From Holophagaceae bacterium (GTDB lineage: Bacteria > Acidobacteriota > Holophagae > Holophagales > Holophagaceae): a DNA stretch of 62,672 bases. The position numbers and the translations under genes were made by a program. This document shows, piece after piece, positions 10,201 through 18,200 of the stretch; position 1 is the first letter of the stretch, and each line of letters begins with the position of its first letter. The stretch covers positions 1 to 62,672 of the forward strand of contig JANYLR010000007.1 of NCBI GenBank assembly GCA_025363715.1, written 5' to 3'. A model generated the notes under the pieces. The model made no database searches and was not told the DNA's origin. It saw nothing but the letters and a program-made list of their open reading frames with translations.

Positions 10201-10332
10201 CTTCAAGGGAAGGACCAGGGCGAGGCACAACATGGCCAGGAGACGGGAGAGCATCTGGGGCACCTGCCTTCTCCTATCGGGCAATCGGGAATCCACCTTC
10301 AATTTCGTTGATTTGGCAGGGGTGTCGGCCAT
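7252..10332 (-). CDS. Two-component-regulator-propeller sensor histidine kinase
   Basis: About 1,026 residues. The N-terminus has a short leader and a signal sequence (MLSRLLAMLCLALVLPLKAQ). Then come many repeated blades of the type GLWVGTEGGLSFFDG, LWVRTSSSLW and IWIGTPSGLM, which are Reg_prop blades forming an extracytoplasmic propeller, followed by a Y_Y_Y-type domain, a TM (GLLGLGCLIILLVKI), HisKA with H806 in SHELRTPLNAI, and HATPase_c. There is no receiver, unlike the coupled downstream kinase. ATG at 10332 is preferred because AAGGGGGA lies six bases upstream; the ORF extends to a TTG at 10389, and ATG 10254 at the signal sequence is a third option. Such sensors are often linked to polysaccharide or surface signals, but nothing here fixes the ligand. 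Confidence 0.88.
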   Translation of the reverse strand: MADTPAKSTKLKVDSRLPDRRRQVPQMLSRLLAMLCLALVLPLKAQVLGSLPVRRYGTEQGLGSEVVSAMVQDQAGQLWVGTEGGLSFFDGRGFSPFTGPLPTGFVLSLFVDKDGAVWVGTDGGLARISHGQSRIFGEGEGIPRGSVQEVARDAEDHLWVLTSQGIRVEHAPNGFIIPTPWPGAELPTHLFAHPSLSGAWAITSNSIWYWRQDGWIRVDSPRFAPGEILRDIAVDGDRDLWVRTSSSLWRLPAEGVRTWIGAKMAGGYSHISKLSRDAEGWVWVDTASGLWRVRGSRREQFGHAQDDARGGMVDQEGGLWFRTDKGVLRALGNSRWRTFGPQDGLPLDTTWQMLRDRQGKLWVGTDAGLWVERGKRFKQVLRGRFLNLARGQGDTMWAVGSPGGIVHQVDTRTLLARTIRIELLPVARITAGLTVDLDGHPWVADEEGHVVRGTQTGTGWTWQAMPMQGPPPREVRGLLTLPSGELLLLHGQSGSLWSHGSWQSVPDLLPELPYVAATSPDGRLVIGYKTRAALTLHRMQEGRMVRTGTLDFTVPGKNLVIYSVGIGTGGRIWIGTTFGLGYVDDQAPHRIRLLGSEDRIVHPECDQGAMLVEPGRIWIGTPSGLMSHDPQAQTPPPELRPPLLLSARVATQELDLRDPLAELPRDRNELEVRFMVPNYQIQDALYYSAKLSGVDTDWIRLDTPSLRYAGLPAGPHTLELRGITQQGVLGPVTTFHFLVRPAWWEKGWVRLLGLLGLGCLIILLVKIRQTRLEQRNRELIDEVARQTSALVAASKAKSAFLANMSHELRTPLNAILLYSEILQEDMRDPALEGLKKDAGKIQSAGRHLLGLIDDILDVSKIEAGYLRLDPQAINLRAFLQDLDATVRPLVEKNRNGFELDIQDVPAPFCSDPTRLRQILVNLLSNAAKFTNSGQVLLRAWSEGESLMLMVRDSGIGMTQEQQVKVFDEFEQADDSTTRKFGGTGLGLTLVKKFTDLLGGELRLHSQPGEGTTFIVKIPPSQPRLDL

Positions 10333-10448
10333 CGGATTCCCCCTTTTCACGCAGGCTGGCATTCGGTTGAGACGGACGGCCGGGCCCAAAGGATAATGGC
10401 CCTTTCCGGCCCGTCTTTCGCAACCCTCTGCCTATCCAGGATCTGTCC

Positions 10449-11303
10449 ATGCCCCGTACCACGGCCATCCTCCTCATTTCCTGCCCGGACCAGAAGGGCA
10501 TCGTGGCCAGGTTGTCGAATTTCGTCTTTGAACGGGGCGGCAATATCGTGGATTCCGATCATCACTCGGATCACCAGGCTGGCCGCTTCCTGGGCCGCAT
10601 CGAGTGGGAGGACGAGGGTGCTCCCTCGGACCGGGAGCGGTTGTGCCAGGAAGTGGCTGCCGTGGCCAGCCCCATGGGCGGCCAGTGGGAACTGCACTTC
10701 TCGGACGTGGTGCCGCGGATCGCCATCTGGTGCAGCAAGCAGGAGCATTGCCTGCTGGACCTGCTCTGGCGCCACCAGGCCGGGGAGCTGGGTGCCGAGG
10801 TCGCCTTCATTCTGAGCAATCATGAGGACCTCCGTCGGCATGTCGAGCCCCTGGGGCTGCCTTTCCACGTGCTGCCCGTCACCCGGGAGAACAAGGCCGA
10901 ACAGGAGGCCAGCCAGCTGGCCCTGCTGCGACGGGAACGAGTGGACCTGGTGGTGCTGGCCAAGTACATGCAGGTGCTCAGTGGCGATTTCCTCCGGACC
11001 TTCTCCGAGGTGATCAACATCCACCACAGCTTCCTGCCGGCCTTCGCGGGCGCCCAGCCCTACCACCAGGCCCTGGCCCGGGGCGTGAAGCTCATCGGGG
11101 CCTCGGCCCACTTCGTTACCAGCGACCTGGATGCGGGCCCCATCATTGAGCAGGACGTGATCCGGGTGAGCCACCGGGACACCGTGGAGGACCTGGTGCG
11201 CAAGGGCAAGGACATGGAGCGCCTGGTCCTTGCTCGCGCTGTCCGTCTGCACCTGCAGCACCGAGTGCTCACCTACGGGAACAAGACGGTGGTGTTCGAG
11301 TAG
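10449..11303 (+). CDS. purU: Formyltetrahydrofolate deformylase
   Basis: PurU hydrolyses 10-formyl-THF to formate and THF, balancing one-carbon pools and feeding formate-dependent purine synthesis. The 284-residue protein has an N-terminal ACT domain (LLISCPDQKGIVARLSNFV) and a formyltransferase-fold catalytic domain with HHSFLPAFAGAQPYHQA, RGVKLIGASAHFV and DAGPIIEQDV, the Asp of which distinguishes the hydrolase. Length and motifs are standard. It stands alone and is divergent from the propeller kinase, so the roughly 115-base gap probably holds both promoters. Two strong hairpins follow it. Confidence 0.96.
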   Translation: MPRTTAILLISCPDQKGIVARLSNFVFERGGNIVDSDHHSDHQAGRFLGRIEWEDEGAPSDRERLCQEVAAVASPMGGQWELHFSDVVPRIAIWCSKQEHCLLDLLWRHQAGELGAEVAFILSNHEDLRRHVEPLGLPFHVLPVTRENKAEQEASQLALLRRERVDLVVLAKYMQVLSGDFLRTFSEVINIHHSFLPAFAGAQPYHQALARGVKLIGASAHFVTSDLDAGPIIEQDVIRVSHRDTVEDLVRKGKDMERLVLARAVRLHLQHRVLTYGNKTVVFE

Positions 11304-11306
11304 CTG

Positions 11307-11335
11307 CTCCAAACCCCGCTGCGCAGGGTTTGGAG
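11307..11335. terminator. Hairpin after purU
   Basis: A perfect ten-base stem CTCCAAACCC / GGGTTTGGAG with a nine-base loop begins three bases after the purU stop codon. A mixed A/T stretch (TTAGAAAAAGC) follows. It probably terminates purU. Confidence 0.65.
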
Positions 11336-11356
11336 TTAGAAAAAGCTCCTTGTAAC

Positions 11357-11381
11357 TCGGGGCGCCAGAGGCGCCCCGAGC
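11357..11381. terminator. GC-rich hairpin between convergent purU and trpB2
   Basis: A perfect eleven-base stem CTCGGGGCGCC / GGCGCCCCGAG with an AGA loop, five bases past the trpB2 stop on the opposite strand. It probably acts on the trpB2 transcript or in both directions. It shares the core GGGGCGCC-AGN-GGCGCCCC with the hairpin at 29641-29677. Confidence 0.65.
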
Positions 11382-11385
11382 CTGG

Positions 11386-12741
11386 CTACACCTTGGGCAG
11401 ATGCGCCAACGATTCCTTGATGGCTTCGGCCGGGTATTCGAAGTCCTCGAGCTTGCCGGAGAAGTACCGGTCGTAGGAGGCCATGTCGAAGTGGCCGTGG
11501 CCGGTAAGGTTGAAGAGGATGGTCTTCGGCTCGCCGGTCACCTTGCAGCGCAGGGCTTCGTCGATGGCGGCACGGATGGCGTGGCAGGATTCCGGCGCGG
11601 GGATGATGCCCTCGGCCTTCGCAAACATCACACCCGCTTCGAAGGTCGCCACCTGGGGCACCGCGATGGCTTCCATCAGGCCCTCGTGGACCAGCTGGGA
11701 GATCAGGGGGCTGTCGCCATGGTAGCGGAGGCCGCCCGCGTGGATGCCCGGGGGCATGAAGTCGTGGCCCAGGGTGTACATCTTCATGATGGGCGTGTAG
11801 CCCGAGGCATCGCCATAGTCATAGGCGTAGGCGCCCTTGGTGAGGGTGGGGCAGCTGGTTGGTTCCACCGCCACCAGGCGCAGATTCGGGGTCTTGCCGG
11901 CGGCCTTGTCCGCCAGGAAGGGCAGGGCGATGCCGCCAAACGACGAGCCGCCGCCGCAGGGGCCGAAGATGACATCCGGCCAGTCCCCGGCCAGTTCGAA
12001 CTGCTTTTTGGCCTCGAGGCCGATGATGGTCTGGTGCAGCAACACATGGTTGAGCACGGAGCCCAGGCAGTAGTTGGTATCCGGGCGCCCGGCGGCCTCT
12101 TCCACGGCTTCCGAGATGGCCACACCCAGGGAGCCGTCGCTGTCGGGATGCGCGGCCAGGATGTCCCGTCCGGCCTTGGTCAGGGTGGTGGGGCTAGAAA
12201 GCACCTCGGCGCCCCAGGCCTGCATCATGGAGCGGCGGAAGGGCTTCTGCTCGTAGCTGACCTTCACCATGAAGACGCGCACATCGATGCCGTACATCTG
12301 ACCCGCGAAGGCCATGGACGAGCCCCACTGGCCCGCGCCGGTCTCCGTGGTGAGCCGCCGGATGCCCACCTGATGGTTGTAATAGGCCTGGGGCACCGCG
12401 GTGTTGGGCTTGTGCGAACCGGCGGGGGACACCCCCTCGTTCTTGTAGTAGATCTTCGCCGGCGTGCCCAGGGCCTGCTCCAGCCGCAGGGCGCGCATCA
12501 GCGGGGAAGGGCGCCACAGGCGGTAGATCTCCCGCACTTCCTCGGGGATGGGGATCCAGCGCTCGCCCGACATCTCCTGCTCCAGCAGAGGGCCGGGGAA
12601 GATGGCCAGCATCTGCTCGGGACTCACCATGTTGCCGTCCGGACCGAGGGGGGGCGACGGCGGGTTGGGCATATCCGCCACCACGTTGTACCAGTGGGTG
12701 GGGATCTCCTGCTGTCCGAGGACGAAGCGGGTGGTCTGCAT
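11386..12741 (-). CDS. trpB: Tryptophan synthase beta chain, TrpB2 type
   Basis: TrpB condenses indole with serine to give tryptophan, using PLP. The 451-residue protein is of the TrpB2 class: it is longer than TrpB1 and carries the extended N-terminus. The PLP lysine is in GVSPAGSHKPNTA, the phosphate-binding loop is FGPCGGGSSFGG, and GLRYHGDSP is typical of the class. ATG at 12741 is preferred over the upstream frame extension because CTGGAG lies seven bases before it and TrpB2 proteins usually begin here (MQTTRFVLGQQEIP). No trpA or other trp gene is adjacent. TrpB2 often acts without TrpA, salvaging indole or partnering a distant subunit. Confidence 0.93.
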   Translation of the reverse strand: MQTTRFVLGQQEIPTHWYNVVADMPNPPSPPLGPDGNMVSPEQMLAIFPGPLLEQEMSGERWIPIPEEVREIYRLWRPSPLMRALRLEQALGTPAKIYYKNEGVSPAGSHKPNTAVPQAYYNHQVGIRRLTTETGAGQWGSSMAFAGQMYGIDVRVFMVKVSYEQKPFRRSMMQAWGAEVLSSPTTLTKAGRDILAAHPDSDGSLGVAISEAVEEAAGRPDTNYCLGSVLNHVLLHQTIIGLEAKKQFELAGDWPDVIFGPCGGGSSFGGIALPFLADKAAGKTPNLRLVAVEPTSCPTLTKGAYAYDYGDASGYTPIMKMYTLGHDFMPPGIHAGGLRYHGDSPLISQLVHEGLMEAIAVPQVATFEAGVMFAKAEGIIPAPESCHAIRAAIDEALRCKVTGEPKTILFNLTGHGHFDMASYDRYFSGKLEDFEYPAEAIKESLAHLPKV

Positions 12742-12912
12742 CTGGGACTCCAGGAATTCCAATGTTGGGAAAGGAAAGTGTAACCCGAATGCACTCATGG
12801 TCTGGGGTCGAAGTCTGGAAGAAAAACTCGGGGTTGAAGAAGGCCGAAGCCCTTCATTCCCCGGTTAGGACAATGAAAATCTACCCCGAGTAAAAAAAGG
12901 TAGGTTGAAGTT

Positions 12913-12927
12913 CTTGAAATATTCAAG
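12913..12927. promoter_or_regulatory. Palindrome upstream of DUF485/symporter operon
   Basis: CTTGAA-ATA-TTCAAG is a perfect inverted repeat lying 78 bases before the DUF485 start, in an AT-rich stretch unlike the flanking coding DNA. It could be an operator for the symporter operon. The regulator is unknown and no clear -35/-10 pair could be assigned. Confidence 0.4.
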
Positions 12928-13004
12928 GATGATAAACGACCAAGAGGTTGTAATTACTCTCCTCCCCCCCCCTTCCACTTCCTTCCCCCCCCAAGGAGAC
13001 CTGG

Positions 13005-13295
13005 ATGTTCCACGAACCTGCCCAGCAGAGCGGGAGAGATCCCGCCTCTTCGTACAAGAGCCGAATCGGGAACCGGATGTTCCTGCTCTATGCCCTCATC
13101 TATGCGGGCTTCGTGGCCATCAACATCACCAACCCGGCACTCATGGAGGCCGAGGCCCTATGGGGCCTGAACCTGGCCGTGGTGTATGGATTCTTTCTGA
13201 TCATTTTCGCCCTCGTGCTCGCCATGGTCTACAGCCACATGTGCGGTAAGAAGGAAGCAGAAATGGACGCCCAGGGCAACCGAGAGGGCAAGTGA
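13005..13295 (+). CDS. DUF485 small membrane protein (YjcH-like)
   Basis: A 96-residue protein with two TM helices (FLLYALIYAGFVAINIT and LAVVYGFFLIIFALVLAMVY) around a short polar loop, ending in a charged cytoplasmic tail. DUF485 proteins such as E. coli YjcH are encoded immediately before the acetate/pyruvate-type symporter ActP, exactly as here: the next gene starts one base after this stop. The start has AAGGAG seven bases upstream. It is presumably an accessory or stabilising subunit of the symporter; its exact role is not established. Confidence 0.88.
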   Translation: MFHEPAQQSGRDPASSYKSRIGNRMFLLYALIYAGFVAINITNPALMEAEALWGLNLAVVYGFFLIIFALVLAMVYSHMCGKKEAEMDAQGNREGK

Positions 13296-13296
13296 C

Positions 13297-15198
13297 ATGG
13301 CCATCATCATTTTTCTCGCCTTCGTCGGCTTCGTCCTCGGGCTGTCCTTCTACTTCGGGGCCAAAACCAAATCCGCCAGCGGCTACTACGCCGCTGGGGG
13401 CAATATCCACTGGGGTGTGAACGGTATCGCCTTCGCCGGGGACTACCTTTCTGCCGCTTCGTTCCTGGGCATCTGCGGCATGATCGCCACCAGCGGGTAC
13501 GATGGCTTCCTGTATTCCATCGGCTACCTGGCCGGCTGGATGGTGGCCCTGTTCGTCGTGGCTGAGCCCATGAAGCGCCTGGGCAAGTACACCTTCACCG
13601 ATGCGGTGGATGCCAAGTTCAATTCTCAGGGCATCAAGCTGATGGGCGCCATCAGCACGCTGATCGTCTCGCTCTGCTACCTCATTCCCCAGATGGTGGG
13701 TGCGGGCGTTCTGGTGGAGCCCCTGCTGGGACTGCCCCATGCCGCCGGCGTGATCATCGTCGGCGCGGTGGTGATCATCATCGTGGCCACGGCGGGCATG
13801 ACCTCGACCACCTATGTCCAGTTCCTCAAGGGCGGCCTGCTCATCGTGTTCTCTCTCATCGTCACGGTGGCCCTGCTGGTCCGGGGGCTCAGCACCAAGC
13901 CGGATCAGGGCGGCAAGGTGCCCTTCTACGCCTATGCCGAGCTGGCCGCCACCCAGATGGATGGCAAGGTGATCCCTGCGGATCCGACCTGGACCGTGCT
14001 GGAAACCAAGGCAGTGAAGGATCAGACCTTCCTGAAGCTGGCCCGGGAAGGCAAACCCTCCTGGTGGCTGAAGAGCCAGAAGGAGGGCAAGGTCGCCCTG
14101 AAGGAATGCCAGTGGGAATCCCAGTCCCCTGGCCAACCCAAGCTCGTGAATGGCGAGGCCGGCGCCAAGCTGCGCCAGGTGGGCAATCTCGTGGCCATCA
14201 ACGGGGATACGAGTCCCGAGGCCAAGACCGGTCCCGTTGGCCCCTTCGGGTTTCTATCCAAGCTCGGCGCCAAGGACACCAAGATCCAGCAGTGGAAGAT
14301 CACGAAGTTCAAGGATGCCAGCGGTGCCGAGGTTGCCGTCCACCATCCATACATCACTACCGGCAACAAGATCCTGCGTCCCGGCGCGAAGTTCAAGATC
14401 GAAGGCAGCTTCCTGGAGCGGCTGGATTTCGTCAGCTTGATGCTGGCCCTGTTCCTGGGCACGGCCGCCCTGCCGCACATCCTCATCCGCTACTACACCG
14501 TGCCGAGCCCCGCGGCCGCCCGGAAGTCCACCATCGTGGCCATCGCCGCCATCGGGTTCTTCTACCTGCTCACCCTCTACATGGGCCTGGGCGCGATGGT
14601 GAACAATGTCATCAACCCCCTGGACAACAACATGTCCGCGCCGCTGCTGGCGAAATCTTTCGGCACCTTCCTGTTCGCCGTAATATCGGCCATCGCCTTC
14701 GCGACGGTGCTGGGCACGGTGGCGGGACTCATCGTGGCTGCCTCGGGCGCCGTGGCGCATGACCTCATGGACCGCTACGCGAAGATCAAGATGACCGAGC
14801 ACCAGAAGGTCCGGGCGGGCCGCATCGCCGCCTTTGCCGTGGGGATCATCGCCATCATCCTGGGCATCCTCTTCAAGGGCCAGAACGTGAGCTTCCTCGT
14901 GGGGCTCGCCTTCGCCGTGGCCGCCAGCGCCAACCTGCCGGCCATCGTCATGCTGCTCTTCTGGAAGCGCACGACCTCCAAGGGCATCGCCGCCTCCATT
15001 ACCGTGGGCATCCTCAGCTCCCTGACGCTCATCGCCCTCTCTCCGAACATCTTCAAGCAGTTCGGGCTGGATCCGACCAAGGCCCCCATTCCTTTCGACA
15101 ACCCAGGCATCGTTTCCATCCCCCTCAGCTTCCTCGTGCTGGTGGTGGTCTCGCTGCTGACCAAGCCAAATCAAATGACCCTCGAATCCGAGACCTAG
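13297..15198 (+). CDS. Sodium:solute symporter, ActP-like, with long central insert
   Basis: A 633-residue inner-membrane symporter of the SSS family, probably carrying a short monocarboxylate with Na+ or H+. Hallmarks are SASGYYAAGGNIHWGVNG, FAGDYLSAASFLGICG and the late FLGTAALPHILIRYYTV, matching the ActP branch. E. coli ActP is 549 residues. The extra length lies in one hydrophilic loop between roughly residues 197 and 370, about 170 residues here against about 45 in E. coli ActP from memory. The loop carries charged and Trp-rich sequence (KPSWWLKSQKEGK). It follows the DUF485 gene by one base, so the pair is one unit. The substrate (acetate, pyruvate or similar) is an inference from family and neighbour. 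Confidence 0.88.
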   Translation: MAIIIFLAFVGFVLGLSFYFGAKTKSASGYYAAGGNIHWGVNGIAFAGDYLSAASFLGICGMIATSGYDGFLYSIGYLAGWMVALFVVAEPMKRLGKYTFTDAVDAKFNSQGIKLMGAISTLIVSLCYLIPQMVGAGVLVEPLLGLPHAAGVIIVGAVVIIIVATAGMTSTTYVQFLKGGLLIVFSLIVTVALLVRGLSTKPDQGGKVPFYAYAELAATQMDGKVIPADPTWTVLETKAVKDQTFLKLAREGKPSWWLKSQKEGKVALKECQWESQSPGQPKLVNGEAGAKLRQVGNLVAINGDTSPEAKTGPVGPFGFLSKLGAKDTKIQQWKITKFKDASGAEVAVHHPYITTGNKILRPGAKFKIEGSFLERLDFVSLMLALFLGTAALPHILIRYYTVPSPAAARKSTIVAIAAIGFFYLLTLYMGLGAMVNNVINPLDNNMSAPLLAKSFGTFLFAVISAIAFATVLGTVAGLIVAASGAVAHDLMDRYAKIKMTEHQKVRAGRIAAFAVGIIAIILGILFKGQNVSFLVGLAFAVAASANLPAIVMLLFWKRTTSKGIAASITVGILSSLTLIALSPNIFKQFGLDPTKAPIPFDNPGIVSIPLSFLVLVVVSLLTKPNQMTLESET

Positions 15199-15219
15199 TA
15201 CAAGTGCCTAAGACCCCTT

Positions 15220-15252
15220 GGCGGCGCCTTCCGGATTCCCGGGGGCGCCGCC
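15220..15252 (+). terminator. Hairpin after symporter gene
   Basis: A perfect nine-base stem GGCGGCGCC / GGCGCCGCC with a 15-base loop lies between the symporter and the PHP fusion gene. Its position argues against a TTG start at 15218 for the next gene, since that start codon would run directly into the hairpin. Confidence 0.5.
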
Positions 15253-15277
15253 CAGTCATTTGGAAGATGATGGTTCC

Positions 15278-18200
15278 GTGAGCGACTTCATCCGCGTCAA
15301 CCTCCACTGCCATTCGGATTGCAGTGACGGCCTGCTCAGCCCCGTGGAAATGGCGGAGCGGCTGGCACGCTCCGGCGTGCGGGTGGCTGCCCTCACGGAC
15401 CATGACACGGTGGAAGGGCTGACCCGGTTCCGTGAGGCCCTGGCCCGGGATGGCATCGGCTGCATTTCCGGACTGGAATTGAGTACCCGGACCGACCAGG
15501 GTCCGGCCCACATCCTGGCCTACGGCTTCGATCCAGACTCTCCGCACCTGCGGGAGGCGATTCGACGGGCGAAGGAACAGGCCGGTCTGCCGGTGGCCGA
15601 AGGCATACGACTGATCCACCTGGCCGGGGGCAGGACTTTTCTGGCTCATCCCCTGGAGCTGGAAAAGGATCTCGCCACCCTCAAGGAACGCCTGCTGGTT
15701 CTCCAGGGCCTGGGCCTCAATGGCATCGAGGCAATCTACGCCCCCTATTCCTCGGCCCGGATCCAGGACTTGTTGGCCCTGGCGGACGAACTGGGCCTGG
15801 CCGTCAGCGCAGGCTGCGATTTCCACGGCCCTGATATTCCAGGAATGTCCGACCTCTTTGTTAACTTCCCCTTGGAGCGATGGCGCGCCTTCCGGAACCT
15901 CCTGCTGTCGTCTCCTGGAACACCCGTTTCTGCCCCCGCACGCCCGCCGATGGCGAAGAATCAGCCCCGGTCGGTCCTTCACTGGCGGAACTTCCTGCTG
16001 CGCATCGCGGCCCCAACCCTGGTAGCCATCGCCCTCCTGCTGATACCCCTCTTCGCCTTCGTGGTTCCGGCCTTCGAGGAGGCCCTGTTCTCCCGCAAGC
16101 GGGAGATGATCCGGGAGCTCACGAATTCCGCCTGCAGCATCCTGGAGGAGTACCGGCAGGACGAGGTTTCGGGCCGCCTGGGCCGGCTGGAGGCCCAGAA
16201 GGCCGCCGCGGCCCGCATCCAGTTCCTGCGGTACGGCCGGGAGGGCAAGGACTACTTCTGGATTACAGACCTCCACCCCCGGATGGTCATGCACCCCTAC
16301 CGGCTGGATCTCAACGGAACCGATCTCGGCGGATTCAGGGATCCGGCCGGGAACCAGGTGTTCGTGGCTTTCGCGGAGCTGGTGAAGGCCAAGCAGGACG
16401 GCTATCTGGAATACGTTTGGCAGTGGAAGGACGACCCGGGGCGCCTGGTGCCCAAGCAATCCTATGTCCGGATCTTCGAACCCTGGGGCTGGGTCGTGGG
16501 CACGGGCATTTACACGGAAGATGTCCAGGGCGAGATCTCGGCCCTGACGGGTCGGATCGTCCGCGTGTCGGTCTTCGTGGCCCTGGTGATCGCGCTGCTC
16601 CTGCTCTTCATCGCCCAGCAGAGCTTCCGGATCGAGCGGAAGCGGACCCTCGCTGAAGATGCCCTAGGGGAATCCCACGAACGGTACCGGGTGCTGGTGG
16701 AGGCTTCAAAGGAAGGCACCGTCATGGTGCTGAAAGGCCGCGCCGTCTTCGTCAATCCGGTCTTCCTGGAGCTATCGGGCCTGACGGAGGCGGAGTGGGG
16801 CCTCCTAGATCTCGAGGAGCTCATCAAGCTCGAAGGTGGGCTCGAATCCTGGATGAAGGCCGTGCTCTCCGGACAGGCCGAGGCTTCTCCTGTGGAAGGA
16901 CTCCTCCACCGGCGGGACGGCGCGGCCATCGAGGTACTCTTGGTGGTGGAGCGCATTCAGATTGGTGAACAGGAAGGGGCCATCCTCTTCGTCCGGGATC
17001 TGTCCGCGCACAAGGAGGTCCTGGCGGCCCTCGGGGAAAGCCAGGCCCGTTTTCGGGCCGTGGCAGAGAACTTGGGTGTGGCCGTGTTCCGTGCCTCCAT
17101 CGAACCAGAGATGACCGTGCTGGAGGCCAACCCGGCGGCTCAGGCGCTCCTGGGCGGTTCACCGGGTGGAGAAGGGCGCCTCATCGACGCCGTCGCGGAT
17201 GCCGAAACGTTGAAAGCCCTGCGATCAGAGCTGCTCGAACACGGTGAAGTGAAGGACCGAATCCTGCGGCTCTCCGAGGAACGGGGGGGCGTTTCCGTGG
17301 CCCTGTGGGCGACCCTGGTCCGGGATGAGCATGGCAGCCCGGCCTTCGTGGATGCCCTGGCCGAGGATGTGACGGCGCGGCTGCGCGAGGTCAGGGAACG
17401 TGATGGGCTCAATGCCGAACTTCAGACCGCCCTCCTGTACTTGGGTGAGCCCGTGAAGGGCTACATGCGGGAGCCCGTCGCCACAGACCTGCGAACCAGC
17501 ATCGGAGAGGCAGCAAGGCTCATGAGCCATGCTGGCTTCAGTGCCCTGCTGATCAAGGGCCCCGGCGGCGAGCCCCTCGGGCTGGTGACGGACCAGGATC
17601 TGCGGGAGCGGGTGGTGGCTCGCGGGTTGTCCTCTGAGCGGCCGGTCTTCGAAGTCATGAGTTCACCACTGCTCTCCGTTCCACCCGCCACCCAGGGTCA
17701 CGAAGCCCTCCTCCTCATGCGAGAAAAGGGCGTCCGCCACCTCGCCGTGGGGGAGCCCGGTGGTGTCGTGCAGGGCCTGCTCAGGGTGCAGGATCTTCTA
17801 CAGGCCGACCGCTACCCCATCGCCCTGTTGGTCCGGGCCGTCCGTGAGGCCAGTGGGCCCGAAGAGGTCATCGCGCAACGGCTTCGGCTGCCGATCCTCG
17901 TCAAGGCCCTCATGGATAGCGGCGCCCGGCCCCGCCATGTCTGTCGGGCAGTCACGGCGGTGGCGGATGCCGTCACGGCGAAGCTCATCGGTTTTGCCAT
18001 CGCCGCCCTTGGGGAGCCCCCCTCGCCGTGCGCCTACCTGGTGCTGGGTAGCCAGGGGCGGGAGGAGCAGACCTTGCTCTCCGACCAGGACAGTGCCCTG
18101 GTGTTCGCCCCCCATGCAGGGCAGGACCCTAACACTGTTCAGGCCTACTTTCTGGAATTGGCCGGCCGCGTCGGGGATTGGCTGGAGTCGGCGGGATACC

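Noticed and set aside
7270..10311. A 1,013-codon antisense open frame opposite the propeller kinase
   Set aside because: High G+C makes long antisense frames common; the - strand product has complete kinase and propeller motifs, the + strand product none.
15218..15277. TTG start 20 codons upstream for the PHP fusion gene
   Set aside because: It would start inside a hairpin following the symporter, while the PHP domain begins at GTG 15278.
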